From positions 508,591-572,590 of the forward strand of contig BPHB01000001.1 in the NCBI GenBank assembly GCA_026003335.1: a DNA stretch of 64,000 nucleotides, read 5' to 3'. The notes beneath the pieces were generated by a model. It did no database searches. It was given only the letters and a program-made list of their open reading frames with translations, and was not told the DNA's origin. This stretch comes from Chitinophagales bacterium. GTDB taxonomy: Bacteria; Bacteroidota; Bacteroidia; Chitinophagales; CAIOSU01. This document shows positions 1-10,071 of this stretch, one piece after another. The translations under genes were made by a program, and so were the position numbers. Position 1 is the first letter of the stretch, and every line of letters starts with the position of its first letter.

Positions 1-100
1 CCTATTTTTTTCATTACGGCTTTTACAGCAAGTATGAGCAAATTAAATACCAGCTTCACAGCAGTTTACACCAAACCCCGCGCATTCTCAAAAAATCTTA

Positions 101-736
101 TCAAGGCATGCGCTGCCAGACCCCTGTGCAATTGGATATGCCCGCCCTGTAACTTACCCTTACTGACTGCCGGTTATCGGAAAGTACACCTTCAAGGCTC
201 GAAAATTCTACTGCATTGATAACGGTCACACTGCTAATCTGCCTATAAATTACCGTACTACCCTGCTGACTTACACGTGCCTGAATTGAAACCGATGGAT
301 TCGTAGCCCTCAAGCCGAAAATCTCCAGGTCGGTCTGCAGGGAAGCAGGTTTGATCTTTGCTACATATAGATATGGCATTCCGCTGCAGGTATCGGAAGC
401 GCTCCAGTAAGACGTATCATATTGTACATCGTGCAGCTGCAGAAAACGGTCACGTAAAAAAGATTTGCATGAATCTGCCGGATCGTAATTGCTCAAACAA
501 ACGCAGGCGCCTTCAACACATTTACTGTTGGGATAACAGAGAACTCCGGCACAGGGATCCTGAATACTGCAGTCCTCTCCGCTCCAGCCAAAGTCGCAAT
601 TGCAGACACAGTCTTTATAGTCCTCCAGGGGCGTTCCGTGCTTGCAGGGATAATTTTCGCATGGCTTCAGGTCGCACGAGGCCATCCACCCCAACAATAA
701 CAAAGCATAAAATACAGTTGACTGGGAGCGTATCAT
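101..736 (-). CDS. EGF-like domain lipoprotein, function unknown
   Basis: The 211-residue product begins with a lipoprotein signal peptide: a hydrophobic stretch from about residue 9 to 20 ending in the lipobox WMASC, so Cys21 should be lipidated. It is followed by a cysteine-rich section (about residues 24-90) with EGF-like spacing, including C-x-C-x-C-x2-GWSGEDC, a classic EGF ending. The remaining 120 residues have no motif I recognise and look like a beta-rich domain. An extracytoplasmic, membrane-anchored location is likely. It is divergent from the EF-G-like gene, with 139 bases between the two starts. No function is assigned. Confidence 0.75.
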   Translation of the reverse strand: MIRSQSTVFYALLLLGWMASCDLKPCENYPCKHGTPLEDYKDCVCNCDFGWSGEDCSIQDPCAGVLCYPNSKCVEGACVCLSNYDPADSCKSFLRDRFLQLHDVQYDTSYWSASDTCSGMPYLYVAKIKPASLQTDLEIFGLRATNPSVSIQARVSQQGSTVIYRQISSVTVINAVEFSSLEGVLSDNRQSVRVSYRAGISNCTGVWQRMP

Positions 737-790
737 TGCTGTTTCGAAGTTACTATTTTGTCATAAGCCCTCCACTATCATTTCCGCGGC

Positions 791-822
791 TTTGGATAAT
801 TCAGCGAAACTTTCATATTTTG
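791..822 (+). promoter_or_regulatory. Candidate Bacteroidota-type promoter for the EF-G-like gene
   Basis: TTTG at 791-794 and TATTTTG at 816-822 are 21 bases apart, close to the Bacteroidota pattern TTTG / TAnnTTTG with a spacer of about 19-21. The -7 element lacks one base of the consensus. It lies about 55 bases before the start codon at 876. Pattern match only. Confidence 0.3.
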
Positions 823-875
823 TAGTAACACCTGCACTGAAAAGACGGATTGCTAAACAATAAAATCATTGAACC

Positions 876-3005
876 ATGAAGGTATATGATACTGCCCACA
901 TTAAAAACATTGTGTTACTGGGACATGCCCATGCTGGCAAAACCACCCTCACTGAAACGATGATTTATGAAGCAGGACTAATCACCCGCAGGGGAAAAGT
1001 GACCGAAAAGAATACCGTTTCTGACTATCACGAGCTGGAACAGGAGAGAGGCAATTCTGTATTTAGTACACTGACTTTTACGGAATGGCGAGGGAATAAA
1101 ATAAACATTATTGATACGCCCGGCTACGATGATTTTATTGGCGAAATCATTGCTCCCCTCAGAGTTGCCGACACTGGCATTCTGCTGATTAATGCTCAAT
1201 ACGGTGTGGAAGTGGGTACGGAGCATATTTGGGAATATGCCGAAAAATTCGGCACCCCTTTGATTCTGGCAGTAAACCAGATTGACCGGGAAGAAGCCAA
1301 TTTTGAGTTATGTGTTGAGCAAGCCAAACAGCGGTTCGGCAATAAGGTTACCGTTGTTCAATATCCGCTGAATCCCGGGCTCGGATTTGACTCGGTGATT
1401 GATGTGCTAAAGATGACCATGTATAAATTTCCGCCTGAAGGAGGCAAACCGGAAAAGCTTCCTATTCCCGATAGTGAGCGAGAACGCGCTAAGCAACTGC
1501 ATAATGAACTGGTAGAGCTGGCTGCCCAGGAAGATGAAAAGCTGATGGAACTATATTTTGACAAAGGCGAGCTGGATGAAGACCACATGGTGCAGGGTTT
1601 GCGTATGGCTATGATTAAGAGAGATATTTTTCCCCTGTTTTGTATTTCTGCTGAACGCAACATGGGCAGTGGCCGTCTGATGGGCTTTATCAACAATGTG
1701 GCCCCTTCGGCAGCAGATATGCCCCCGGCCCGCCTGACAAATGGCCAGACCCTTCCTTGCGATCCCAATGGCCCTCCCTGCATCTTTATCTACAAAACCA
1801 TTTCCGAGCCCCATCTGGGTGATCTCTCCTTTTTCAAAGTCATGTCCGGAGAAATTAAATCCGGAATGGAACTGGTAAACTATCAGAGTGGCCAAACGGA
1901 GCGTTTAAACCAGCTGTTCGTCATGGAAGGGAAAAAACGCGAGCCGATTTCTTCCCTCAATGCCGGAGACCTTGGGGCCGTGGTTAAACTGAAATCCTCG
2001 CACACCAACGAAACACTGCATCTCAAAAATACCCCTCTTGCCGTAGAGCCTATCCCCTTCCCCGAACCGATTATACGCACGGCAGTTGTTGCGGTAAAAC
2101 AGGGAGAGGAGGAAAAGCTCTCTCAGGCTTTACATGTTATTCACGGAGAAGATCCTACCTTAAACGTAGAACACAACAGCGAGCTCAAGCAATTGATTAT
2201 CAGCGGGCAGGGTGAACTCCATCTGAACACCGTGAAATGGAAGCTGGAAAAGATGTTTAAGGTTGATGTACAGTTTATAGAACCCAAAATACCCTACCGG
2301 GAAACGATTACCAAACCCGTTAAATCTGAATATCGCCACAAAAAACAAAGTGGCGGTGCCGGTCAGTTTGCAGAAGTGCACATGCTGGTAGAACCCTGGT
2401 ATGAAGGTATGGAAAAGCCCCATGGACTGAATGTGCGCTCCGAAGAAGTCATTGACCTGCCCTGGGGCGGCAAACTGGTGTTTTTGAACTGCATTGTGGG
2501 TGGCGCCATTGATGCACGGTTCATGCCATCCATTCTCAAAGGCGTCATGGAAAAAATGGAAAACGGCCCGCTGACCGGCTCTCGTGTACGAGATGTGCGC
2601 GTATCCGTATTTGACGGCAAAATGCATCCGGTAGACAGCAATGACATGGCATTTAAAATAGCCGGACTTATGGCTTTCCGACAGGCCTTTACCCAGGCTG
2701 CCCCCCGTATTCTGGAACCGATTTATGAAGTTGAAGTAACCACTCCGGAAGACTACATGGGAGATGTCATCACAGACCTGCAAGGAAGAAGAGCCATCAT
2801 CCTGGGCATGGAACAAGACGGGCATTATCAAAAAATACGCGCCAACGTACCCCTGGCCGAGCTGTATAAATACAGTTCTGCCCTGCGCTCCATTACACAG
2901 GGCCGAGCCAAGCATACAAGAAAATTTGTAGAATACGCTGTTGTTCCGCCTGACATACAGCAAAAACTGGTAGCTGCCTTTAAGGAAGAATTACAGGAGG
3001 CCTAA
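876..3005 (+). CDS. Elongation factor G-like translational GTPase (EF-G paralog)
   Basis: The 709-residue protein has the five-domain length and order of EF-G. The GTPase motifs are visible but altered: P-loop GHAHAGKT at 16-23, ERGNSV for the switch I motif (EF-G usually ERGITI), DTPGYDDF at 80-87 (usually DTPGHVDF), NQID at 133-136 (usually NKMD) and SAERNMG for G5. Domain IV/V sequence follows, including the GGAGQFA stretch and the domain V motif DLQGRRAIILGM. These deviations match the EF-G-like paralog group rather than the canonical fusA product, so it may act in a side role of translation or ribosome recycling; that role is inferred. It ends 47 bases from the convergent cmk gene. Confidence 0.9.
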   Translation: MKVYDTAHIKNIVLLGHAHAGKTTLTETMIYEAGLITRRGKVTEKNTVSDYHELEQERGNSVFSTLTFTEWRGNKINIIDTPGYDDFIGEIIAPLRVADTGILLINAQYGVEVGTEHIWEYAEKFGTPLILAVNQIDREEANFELCVEQAKQRFGNKVTVVQYPLNPGLGFDSVIDVLKMTMYKFPPEGGKPEKLPIPDSERERAKQLHNELVELAAQEDEKLMELYFDKGELDEDHMVQGLRMAMIKRDIFPLFCISAERNMGSGRLMGFINNVAPSAADMPPARLTNGQTLPCDPNGPPCIFIYKTISEPHLGDLSFFKVMSGEIKSGMELVNYQSGQTERLNQLFVMEGKKREPISSLNAGDLGAVVKLKSSHTNETLHLKNTPLAVEPIPFPEPIIRTAVVAVKQGEEEKLSQALHVIHGEDPTLNVEHNSELKQLIISGQGELHLNTVKWKLEKMFKVDVQFIEPKIPYRETITKPVKSEYRHKKQSGGAGQFAEVHMLVEPWYEGMEKPHGLNVRSEEVIDLPWGGKLVFLNCIVGGAIDARFMPSILKGVMEKMENGPLTGSRVRDVRVSVFDGKMHPVDSNDMAFKIAGLMAFRQAFTQAAPRILEPIYEVEVTTPEDYMGDVITDLQGRRAIILGMEQDGHYQKIRANVPLAELYKYSSALRSITQGRAKHTRKFVEYAVVPPDIQQKLVAAFKEELQEA

Positions 3006-3052
3006 GCATTAAGGATGCTGCAAAAATTCCAAACACCAGCAGCGCTCAATGC

Positions 3053-3745
3053 TCAATGCAAGGGGTGTATTTTTTTCCATGCCATCTCATACACAAGCTG
3101 CAGTTGCTGTGCAGGAGTGAGATGCGTATTGTCCACCTCCACAGCGTCAGGAGCTTTGCGTAAAGGGCTTTCCTTGCGATGGATGTCGGCCTCATCACGT
3201 TCCCTGAGATTTTGAGCAATCTCCTCACGGCTTACGGACACTCCCTTTTGCTTCAGCTCCTCATACCGCCTGCGGATACGTTCCTGAAAGTCTGCGGTCA
3301 CAAACAACTTTAATTCGGCATCCGGAAAAACTACTGTCCCGATATCACGTCCGTCCATTACTATGCCTTTGTCCTTTCCTATTTCCCGTAACAGTTCTAC
3401 CACTCGTTGGCGTACAGCTTTAATCTTACTCAGTTCACTCACCTTTCTGGAAACACGCATATCGCGAATTTCACTTTCTACATTTCGTCCATTCAGACAG
3501 ACTTCGTTGGTCCGTGTTTGCGGGTTGAAGCGAAAAGATATCTTCGCCTCCGATAATCCTTGTTGCAGAGCATTGGGGTCATTGAAGTCCAGATTGTTTT
3601 TCAGAAAATAAAGCATTAAGGCACGGTATATAGCTCCGGAATCAATGTACACATAACCCAGTTTTTCAGCCAATTGGCGTGCTAACGTGCTTTTACCGCA
3701 TGAAGCAAAACCGTCAATAGCTATAATGATTTTCTTTTCGTTCAA
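3053..3745 (-). CDS. cmk: Cytidylate kinase (CMP/dCMP kinase)
   Basis: Phosphorylates CMP and dCMP with ATP in pyrimidine nucleotide supply. From the chosen start the product is 230 residues, the usual Cmk size. The P-loop GFASCGKST is at 12-20, followed by IDSGAIYRALM and, in the CMP-binding half, GRDIGTVVFPDA. The frame stays open upstream to 3904, but that extension runs into porQ and has no family resemblance. The best start is a TTG at 3745-3743, giving (M)NEKKIIIAIDG, since family members start a few residues before this strand. It lies 68 bases after porQ; porQ-cmk adjacency is a recurrent Bacteroidota arrangement. Confidence 0.88.
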   Translation of the reverse strand: MNEKKIIIAIDGFASCGKSTLARQLAEKLGYVYIDSGAIYRALMLYFLKNNLDFNDPNALQQGLSEAKISFRFNPQTRTNEVCLNGRNVESEIRDMRVSRKVSELSKIKAVRQRVVELLREIGKDKGIVMDGRDIGTVVFPDAELKLFVTADFQERIRRRYEELKQKGVSVSREEIAQNLRERDEADIHRKESPLRKAPDAVEVDNTHLTPAQQLQLVYEMAWKKIHPLH

Positions 3746-3813
3746 AGCTGGCTGCTGTTGACCGGTGCAAGATAAAAAGTTTACCCTACATGCCGGAAGG
3801 TATATGTAAAGGG

Positions 3814-4878
3814 CTATTCTGAAGTTGCCGGCTTCTTTTTGATGAGTTCGTTGAAACTCACCCCTACGCTGATATGATGCACGGGACCGGTAAAATGATA
3901 CCACTCAGGAGCATAGCCAAAGGCAAACTGCCGGATGTTGATTTTAATGCCCACGGAAAATCCCGCAAGTCCTTTTTTGGATTCCGTTTTCATTTCCTGT
4001 CTGCGCTGATGATTATAGGCAAAGCCGAGAATAACCACTTTCTTCTTTATGTACACCTCTCCGGCAATGATAAAATGCCGGAATATCTCATCAAACACTT
4101 CTCCGGCCGTAGTTCGCTGTTGCACGGTGTCTGCTCCGAAAAAAACATTGCTGTTTTCATTTTCAGGGTTATCATAGCGGAGCTGGAAGTTCTGAAGGTC
4201 ATGCAGTGTAATGCTAAGCCTGAAAGGCAAATGCTTAAAGCGCACCGAAAATCCGGCCTGAATCTCAAAAGGCAGCGGTTCACGATGGCGGCCATAGTAG
4301 GGTTTAAACTGCAATCCTGCGTTTTTGATAACCAGGGTAGCGGTAATGTTTTTTTCAGGATGGTAAAAGCTGGCGGCAAAATCCACTGCAGCGCCAAAGG
4401 AGTAGTACGACTCCAGTTGAGATAACATGAATTTCAGATTAGCTCCGAGAGTATAATATGTGCCAAGGGTATATGCCCCTCCTGCATTTAAGCTATATTC
4501 ACTTGCGCGAAATTCACCGCTGGCCTTTCCGGTAATATCGGTTTGTATAAACTTGCCGTAAGCGATATACTGCAGACCGGTTTGAAAAGTACCCAAACCA
4601 GCATAATGGCGCACATAATTGAAATTGCCATAGTTAATTCCCGAATAGAATACTACAGAGCTGGCATGAAAACGATTGTGCATGGAGGCATTCAACAAGG
4701 AAGGATTTTGAAAAGCCAGGCCAGGGTCGTCATCTACTACCGTAATTAAACTTCCCCCTGCTGCAGAAGCTCTTGATGAAGAAGGTAAATTGATAAAGCT
4801 GAAAACGCGTTCTCCTCCAATTTGCGCCTGGAGAGCCGTAGTAAAAAGCAAAAAAAATACAGTAATGTATGTCCGCAA
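3814..4878 (-). CDS. porQ: Type IX secretion system outer-membrane protein PorQ
   Basis: The 354-residue protein has a cleavable signal peptide (hydrophobic to about residue 16, cleavage near LQAQ) and then FINLPSSSRASAAGGS...DDDPGLAFQNPSLL, the N-terminal signature of the PorQ/PorV-type barrel family. The rest alternates short aromatic beta strands as in an outer-membrane beta-barrel. In the T9SS, PorQ works with other outer-membrane and surface components in handling cargo with C-terminal sorting domains. It is directly upstream of cmk on the same strand, which supports the PorQ call. Cargo candidates in this window are at 14592, 52894 and 59171. Confidence 0.85.
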   Translation of the reverse strand: MRTYITVFFLLFTTALQAQIGGERVFSFINLPSSSRASAAGGSLITVVDDDPGLAFQNPSLLNASMHNRFHASSVVFYSGINYGNFNYVRHYAGLGTFQTGLQYIAYGKFIQTDITGKASGEFRASEYSLNAGGAYTLGTYYTLGANLKFMLSQLESYYSFGAAVDFAASFYHPEKNITATLVIKNAGLQFKPYYGRHREPLPFEIQAGFSVRFKHLPFRLSITLHDLQNFQLRYDNPENENSNVFFGADTVQQRTTAGEVFDEIFRHFIIAGEVYIKKKVVILGFAYNHQRRQEMKTESKKGLAGFSVGIKINIRQFAFGYAPEWYHFTGPVHHISVGVSFNELIKKKPATSE

Positions 4879-5011
4879 AACGCCCTTTTTGTTAGCGAGC
4901 TAAATTACGATTTAACGCCAAAGCCGCCAGATTATGGCATCCTGGATTCAAATTTGTTGGCAAAGCCCGGTTCTGAAGGAATGTGCAGCCGGGAATGTTC
5001 TTCTTACCGGT

Positions 5012-7489
5012 TTACTTCCTGCCTAAAGACTTCCTGTTGTTCGCTCGTTTGCCGTCATTTTTTTCCATGGCAATATCCAGTACCTGCATCATGGTGTCCA
5101 CATAGTAAAAGGTCAGCCCCTTAATAAACTCTTTATTTATTTCTTCCACATGCTTGCGGTTAGCCGAACACAGGATGATGTTTTTCAGACCTGCCCGTTT
5201 GGCAGCAAGTATTTTTTCTTTGATTCCTCCTACGGGCAGCACTTTGCCGCGCAGGGTAATTTCTCCGGTCATGGCAAAGAATGGTTTAATTCTTCTTCCG
5301 GTGAAGGCTGAGGCAACAGAAGCCATAATGGTAATGCCGGCTGATGGTCCGTCTTTCGGAATAGCCCCTTCCGGAACATGGATGTGTACGTTGGTTTTGC
5401 CGAACACATCAGGTGAAATACCCAGTTCCTCGGCACGTGATTTAATGAAGCTCAATGCTGTCGTTGCGGACTCCTTCATCACATTGCCCAGGTTGCCGGT
5501 AAGCGTTAAATCTCCCTTCCCCTGACTCAGGCTGGTTTCAATAAAGAGAATATCTCCACCGGTATAGGTCCATGCCAGTCCGATAGCCACTCCGGGGGGT
5601 TGGTTTTCCTGATAGATTTCGCGGTCAACCATCTCAGGACCTAATATTTTTCTTACCTCTTCTTCGGTAACGGAAGGCTCGTGGGTTTCGGACATGGCTA
5701 CCTGTTTGGCAATGGAGCGCATGACGGCAGACAGTTTCCTTTCCAGATCGCGTACACCGGACTCGCGCGTATAGTTGTCAATGATAAACTGAATTACCTT
5801 ATCGGAAAGTTTTACCTGTTTTGCTTTCAACCCATGAGCTTCTCTGACTTTGGGGATGAGGTGCCTGCGGGCAATTTCAATTTTTTCCTCTGTAGAGTAG
5901 CCGCTGATTTCAATGACCTCCATGCGGTCGCGCAATGCCGGTTGAATCGTATTCAGCGTGTTGGCAGTAGCTATAAACAGTACACGGGATAAATCGTATT
6001 CCAGCTCCAGATAGTTGTCATAAAAGCGGTTGTTCTGCTCCGGGTCCAGCACCTCCAGGAGAGCAGAAGAGGGGTCGCCCCTGAAGTCGGTGCCCACCTT
6101 GTCTATTTCATCCAGAATAAACACCGGATTGGATGATTGTGCTTTTTTCAGTGACTGGATGATACGCCCCGGCATGGCGCCAATGTAAGTCTTGCGGTGG
6201 CCTCGTATTTCCGACTCATCATGCAGTCCGCCCAATGACATGCGGATAAACTTCCTTCCTATGGCATCGGCAATGGATCGTCCCAGAGAAGTTTTACCCA
6301 CACCGGGCGGCCCAACAAAACACAGAATGGGAGACTTCATGTCGCCTTTGAGCTTGAGCACGGCAAGATATTCCAGTATCCTTTCCTTCACTTTTTCCAG
6401 GCCATAGTGATCGCGGTCTAAAATCTCTTTGGTGCGCTTCAAATCAATGTTATCTTCGGTATAGACTCCCCAGGGAAGTTCCAGCAGCAGGTCAAGATAG
6501 TTGAGCTGAACAGGATATTCTGCCGAGTTCACGTGCATGCGTTCCAGCCGCTCCAGTTCACGATTGAACACATCAGCCACTTCTTTACTCCATTTCTTGG
6601 TCTGCGCTTTTTCTTTCAGGCGTTTAATATCCTGGTTTGCATATTCACCACCCAGCTCTTCCTGCATTTTCTTGATTTGCTGATGCAGAAAGTATTCGCG
6701 CTGTTGCTTTTCAATATCTGTTCTTACTTTGGTTTGAATCTTGTTTTTCAGCTCCAGCAACTGCAGCTCCGTGTTCAGATGTTTCAAAACCAGATGTGCC
6801 CTGTCTTGCAGAGAATCTACCTCCAGAATAGCCTGCTTGTCTTTCAGTTCCGCATTGAGGTTGGAGGAAATGAAATGCATAAGGAAGGTCGGGTTATCAA
6901 TGTTGCGCAGAACAACGGCCGCCTCGGAAGGAATGTTGGGTGAAAGTTTAATAATCTCGGCCGCAAGGTCTTTGAGGGAAGCAGTGATGGCCATAAACTC
7001 TTTCTGGTCTTTGGGGGGAACATCCTGCAAAATCTCAATTCGGGCACGCATGAAGGGCTCTTCGCTGAGAATTTCTACGGTTTTAAAACGGTGCAAACCC
7101 TGTATGATAACCGTAGTGCTGCCGTCTGGCATCTTCAGCAGGCGGGCGATGCGGGCTATGGTGCCAATGGTGTTTAAATCTTTCTGATCGGGGTCTTCTA
7201 TGCTCGGATCTTTTTGTGCGATGACTCCCACAATCCGGTTGCCCTTGTAAGCTTCCTTTACGGCTTTTATGGACTTATCACGTCCTACGGTGATAGGCAA
7301 TACTACCCCGGGGAAAAGCACCGTATTCCGTAACGGCAAAATTGGCACCTCTTCGGGCAGGGGTCCGGCTTCCTTTTTTACCTGAGTCTCTGGTTCTATA
7401 TCAATGGAAAGCATGGGTAAATATTCTACATCCTCTTCCTGAAAAAAGAAATTCATTCTATTTTGGTTTTTTGCTGGACAAAATGTCAC
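5012..7489 (-). CDS. lon: ATP-dependent Lon protease
   Basis: 825 residues, the normal length for a LonA protease. The N-terminal substrate-binding domain begins at [18 protein letters not shown]; the AAA+ module has Walker [10 protein letters not shown] and Walker [11 protein letters not shown]; the C-terminal protease domain has the Ser-Lys dyad, Ser716 in KDGPSAG and Lys759 in GGIKEK, with the family's 43-residue spacing. It degrades misfolded and regulatory proteins in the cytoplasm. An internal Met at residue 12 (7456) is an alternative start. The C-terminal tail is short and basic. It stands alone, divergent from the gene at 7605. Confidence 0.97.
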   Translation of the reverse strand: MTFCPAKNQNRMNFFFQEEDVEYLPMLSIDIEPETQVKKEAGPLPEEVPILPLRNTVLFPGVVLPITVGRDKSIKAVKEAYKGNRIVGVIAQKDPSIEDPDQKDLNTIGTIARIARLLKMPDGSTTVIIQGLHRFKTVEILSEEPFMRARIEILQDVPPKDQKEFMAITASLKDLAAEIIKLSPNIPSEAAVVLRNIDNPTFLMHFISSNLNAELKDKQAILEVDSLQDRAHLVLKHLNTELQLLELKNKIQTKVRTDIEKQQREYFLHQQIKKMQEELGGEYANQDIKRLKEKAQTKKWSKEVADVFNRELERLERMHVNSAEYPVQLNYLDLLLELPWGVYTEDNIDLKRTKEILDRDHYGLEKVKERILEYLAVLKLKGDMKSPILCFVGPPGVGKTSLGRSIADAIGRKFIRMSLGGLHDESEIRGHRKTYIGAMPGRIIQSLKKAQSSNPVFILDEIDKVGTDFRGDPSSALLEVLDPEQNNRFYDNYLELEYDLSRVLFIATANTLNTIQPALRDRMEVIEISGYSTEEKIEIARRHLIPKVREAHGLKAKQVKLSDKVIQFIIDNYTRESGVRDLERKLSAVMRSIAKQVAMSETHEPSVTEEEVRKILGPEMVDREIYQENQPPGVAIGLAWTYTGGDILFIETSLSQGKGDLTLTGNLGNVMKESATTALSFIKSRAEELGISPDVFGKTNVHIHVPEGAIPKDGPSAGITIMASVASAFTGRRIKPFFAMTGEITLRGKVLPVGGIKEKILAAKRAGLKNIILCSANRKHVEEINKEFIKGLTFYYVDTMMQVLDIAMEKNDGKRANNRKSLGRK

Positions 7490-7604
7490 ATCCTTCGTTG
7501 CGAAAGATGGTTCTTTATGTATTCAATTAGTATGCCACGCCCTACAGGTGTCATAGCTGAAAATTAAGCTGTATTTTGAGCTTCCATCCGATTCAAAATC
7601 TACA

Positions 7605-9059
7605 ATGCCGGTTTTCTTAGTCAGCCTGATCGGGCTTGCGCTGCTCGCATACGCTGTAAATCCTTACGGCATAGGCATTTCCGAAGACTCTGTTTCTTAC
7701 CTTGCTGCTGCCAAGAGTTTCATGGAGCAAGGGAAAATACTTACGCTCGGAGGGTATCCTTCTACCCGATGGGCTCCTCTCTACCCTGTTATATTGGCTT
7801 TCCTGCAAAAACTACCTGTATCACTGGGTGACAGTATGACGGTTTTTAATGGGCTCCTCTATGTGTTCACCGTGTGGACCGCCTGGAAAATCATGCGTTT
7901 CAGCATTACCATCCCGCTTTTACAATGGGCTGCCCTGGTTTCGATAAGCTGGTCATTTGCCTGGATTCAGGCATTCGCTTCCATGTGGACTGAACCTCTG
8001 TTTTTGTTCCTTATTCACTTCGTGGTATTGCTCCTATTCCGATACTACCACCGCAGCCATAGCGGGCTTTGGTTCTTGCTGGGTATGGTGACAGGGCTGG
8101 CTATTCTACAGCGTTATCCGGGCATTTTCCTGCTGCCGGTGGTTTGCTTCTTTGTTTTCTGGAAAACAAAAGATCTGAAAAGTCTCCTATTGGCTACAAG
8201 CACCGCAGCCATAGCTTTGCTGCCAATATCAATATGGCTGATACGAAACTACCTGCTCACCGAAACATTGACCGGACAACGGATTTACGGAGGATATCTT
8301 TTTTGGAAAAACATGCTTGTTTTGGCCGATACACTTACCTCCTGGTTTGTGCCTGTTCAGGTGCCTCTCGCCTTGCGGATTATTTTGGTTTTCCCTCCTC
8401 TGCTGCTCTTGTTTATCTGGATACTTAGAAGTCGGAAATTGCAGAATAACATCCATCTGTTGCTGATTGCGTCCTACCTGCTGATACTCATTATATCTTA
8501 TCTGACAGACATTGAAGAGCCCCGTGACCGTCTGCTTTCACCGGTTTTAACCAGCCTCTATGTTTTGGTTTTTTCCGGCCTGCAGCACCTTGTCACCTCT
8601 TCCATGCGGCCAGCCTTCCCTTCCTGGATATGGAAAGCTATGGTGCTCATATGGTTGCTCTACCCCACCTCGCGCATTCTGAAAAATGCACACCACTGGC
8701 ATGTGACAGGGGTTACTATCTATAATGATCCGGCATGGCAACAATCGGGTACCATCCACTGGCTAAAACAGCATGAACTGGAGGGCAGATCGTTCAGCAA
8801 CGACATTTTCGCCATATACTATTTTACTGGCCGGAGGTCGGGTTTTGTGCCTAAAACACTATATAAAAGACGCTTCCCCGTCTTTTACCAATCCGTCAAG
8901 CCGGGTGATTATCTTATATGGTTTGAAAATAAGACATGGTATCGCTGGCACAATCTCGGTGCAATTCAGCAAAAGCTGAAAATGCAGGAGATTCATCGAT
9001 TTAATGATGGCCGCATCTTTGTGATTCTTGAAAACAACATTTCCCCTTCGGAATCATGA
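7605..9059 (+). CDS. Polytopic membrane protein, GT-C glycosyltransferase-like
   Basis: 484 residues with roughly ten hydrophobic membrane segments over the first 370 residues and a soluble C-terminal part. Near the N-terminus the sequence GISEDSVSYLAAA resembles the first-loop acidic motif plus DSxxYLxxA of GT-C fold enzymes (ArnT/PMT-like), which transfer sugars from lipid-linked donors on the outer face of the inner membrane. Substrate cannot be told from sequence. The stop overlaps the start of the LigD-type polymerase gene by four bases (ATGA), so the two are probably co-translated, an odd pairing of membrane glycosylation and DNA repair functions. Confidence 0.7.
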   Translation: MPVFLVSLIGLALLAYAVNPYGIGISEDSVSYLAAAKSFMEQGKILTLGGYPSTRWAPLYPVILAFLQKLPVSLGDSMTVFNGLLYVFTVWTAWKIMRFSITIPLLQWAALVSISWSFAWIQAFASMWTEPLFLFLIHFVVLLLFRYYHRSHSGLWFLLGMVTGLAILQRYPGIFLLPVVCFFVFWKTKDLKSLLLATSTAAIALLPISIWLIRNYLLTETLTGQRIYGGYLFWKNMLVLADTLTSWFVPVQVPLALRIILVFPPLLLLFIWILRSRKLQNNIHLLLIASYLLILIISYLTDIEEPRDRLLSPVLTSLYVLVFSGLQHLVTSSMRPAFPSWIWKAMVLIWLLYPTSRILKNAHHWHVTGVTIYNDPAWQQSGTIHWLKQHELEGRSFSNDIFAIYYFTGRRSGFVPKTLYKRRFPVFYQSVKPGDYLIWFENKTWYRWHNLGAIQQKLKMQEIHRFNDGRIFVILENNISPSES

Positions 9060-9952
9060 AACCACAATCTGTCAGTATACAGGTCGGGGATAAAGCTATT
9101 GAATTATCCCACCCGGACAAGGTGCTCTATCCGGATGACTCCCTGACCAAAACCGATGTGGCAATTTATTACCAGCAGGTGGCACCGGTCATGTTAAAGC
9201 ACATAAGTAATCGTCCTTTATCCCTGAAGCGTTTCCCTGACGGTATTCATGAAGAAGGTTTTTTTCAAAAAAATCGTCCTGCCGGAGCACCTGAATGGGT
9301 TGCACATGCCAGCTTCGGTCATGGTGCAACGCAAAAGGATTATGTGATAGCTACGGAAGAAGCAACCCTTGTATGGTTAGCCAATCTGGCATGCCTGGAA
9401 CTACATCAGATGCATTGCTTCTATAATTTTCCGGATACCCCCGATTATTTCGTTTTTGACCTGGATCCTCCGGCTGAATATCCCTTCCGACAACTAACCG
9501 CCATAGCCATTGAATTAAAAAGGCATATTGAATCGTATGGATATGCTGTATTTGTCAAAACATCCGGAGGAAAAGGCGTACATCTGCTTTCCCCCATTGT
9601 GCCCCGGCATGACTTCAGGGATGTGTTTAAAGCTGTGGAGATGATTGCAAGGACATTTACCGCTAGTTTTCCGAATGAAACTACGCTGAGTCTTAAAAAG
9701 CATGACCGTAAAGGGAGGATTTTTATTGACATATTTAGAAACCATCCCGGACAAACCATTGTAAGTCCTTACAGCTTAAGGGCCAGACCAGGTGCCCCGG
9801 TATCGGCTCCGCTCGACTGGGAAAAATTCAGCGAAACCACTGACCCAAAAAGCTTTAATCTGAAAACCATTCCGGAACTACTGCGCACTGCCGGAGATCC
9901 CTGGCAGGATTTCGCTCAGCAGGCCAGAGCTTTGCACACCAGCAGGAGCTAA
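9056..9952 (+). CDS. Stand-alone LigD-type DNA polymerase/primase domain protein
   Basis: 298 residues matching only the polymerase domain of LigD (archaeo-eukaryotic primase fold) used in bacterial non-homologous end joining. Visible marks are HPDKVLYP near the N-terminus, RFPDGI, the metal-binding FDLDPP with Asp135 and Asp137, TSGGKGVHL, and the late RNHPGQT. No ligase or nuclease domain is fused, and neither Ku nor a ligase gene is within this window. Family members of this size exist as separate polypeptides and add nucleotides at DNA ends or gaps. It overlaps the preceding membrane protein gene by four bases. Repair partners elsewhere in the genome are likely but unseen. Confidence 0.9.
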   Translation: MKPQSVSIQVGDKAIELSHPDKVLYPDDSLTKTDVAIYYQQVAPVMLKHISNRPLSLKRFPDGIHEEGFFQKNRPAGAPEWVAHASFGHGATQKDYVIATEEATLVWLANLACLELHQMHCFYNFPDTPDYFVFDLDPPAEYPFRQLTAIAIELKRHIESYGYAVFVKTSGGKGVHLLSPIVPRHDFRDVFKAVEMIARTFTASFPNETTLSLKKHDRKGRIFIDIFRNHPGQTIVSPYSLRARPGAPVSAPLDWEKFSETTDPKSFNLKTIPELLRTAGDPWQDFAQQARALHTSRS

Positions 9953-10071
9953 ATAGTCAGGAGTTAAATGTACGTTCAATAGCCCGGTGCGTACAAGCAA
10001 CAGGAGGAATAACAACCAGTTTTACATGTGGAAGACCGCGGATAGAGAGTTTATTTACTCACGAAGGCACA

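Noticed and set aside
34-219. 61-codon plus-strand frame at the window start
   Set aside because: Mostly opposite the end of the lipoprotein gene with no coding features; bases 1-100 show nothing I can name.
2160-2963. Minus-strand frame of 267 codons inside the EF-G-like gene
   Set aside because: Lies wholly opposite a conserved gene and has no recognisable domain.
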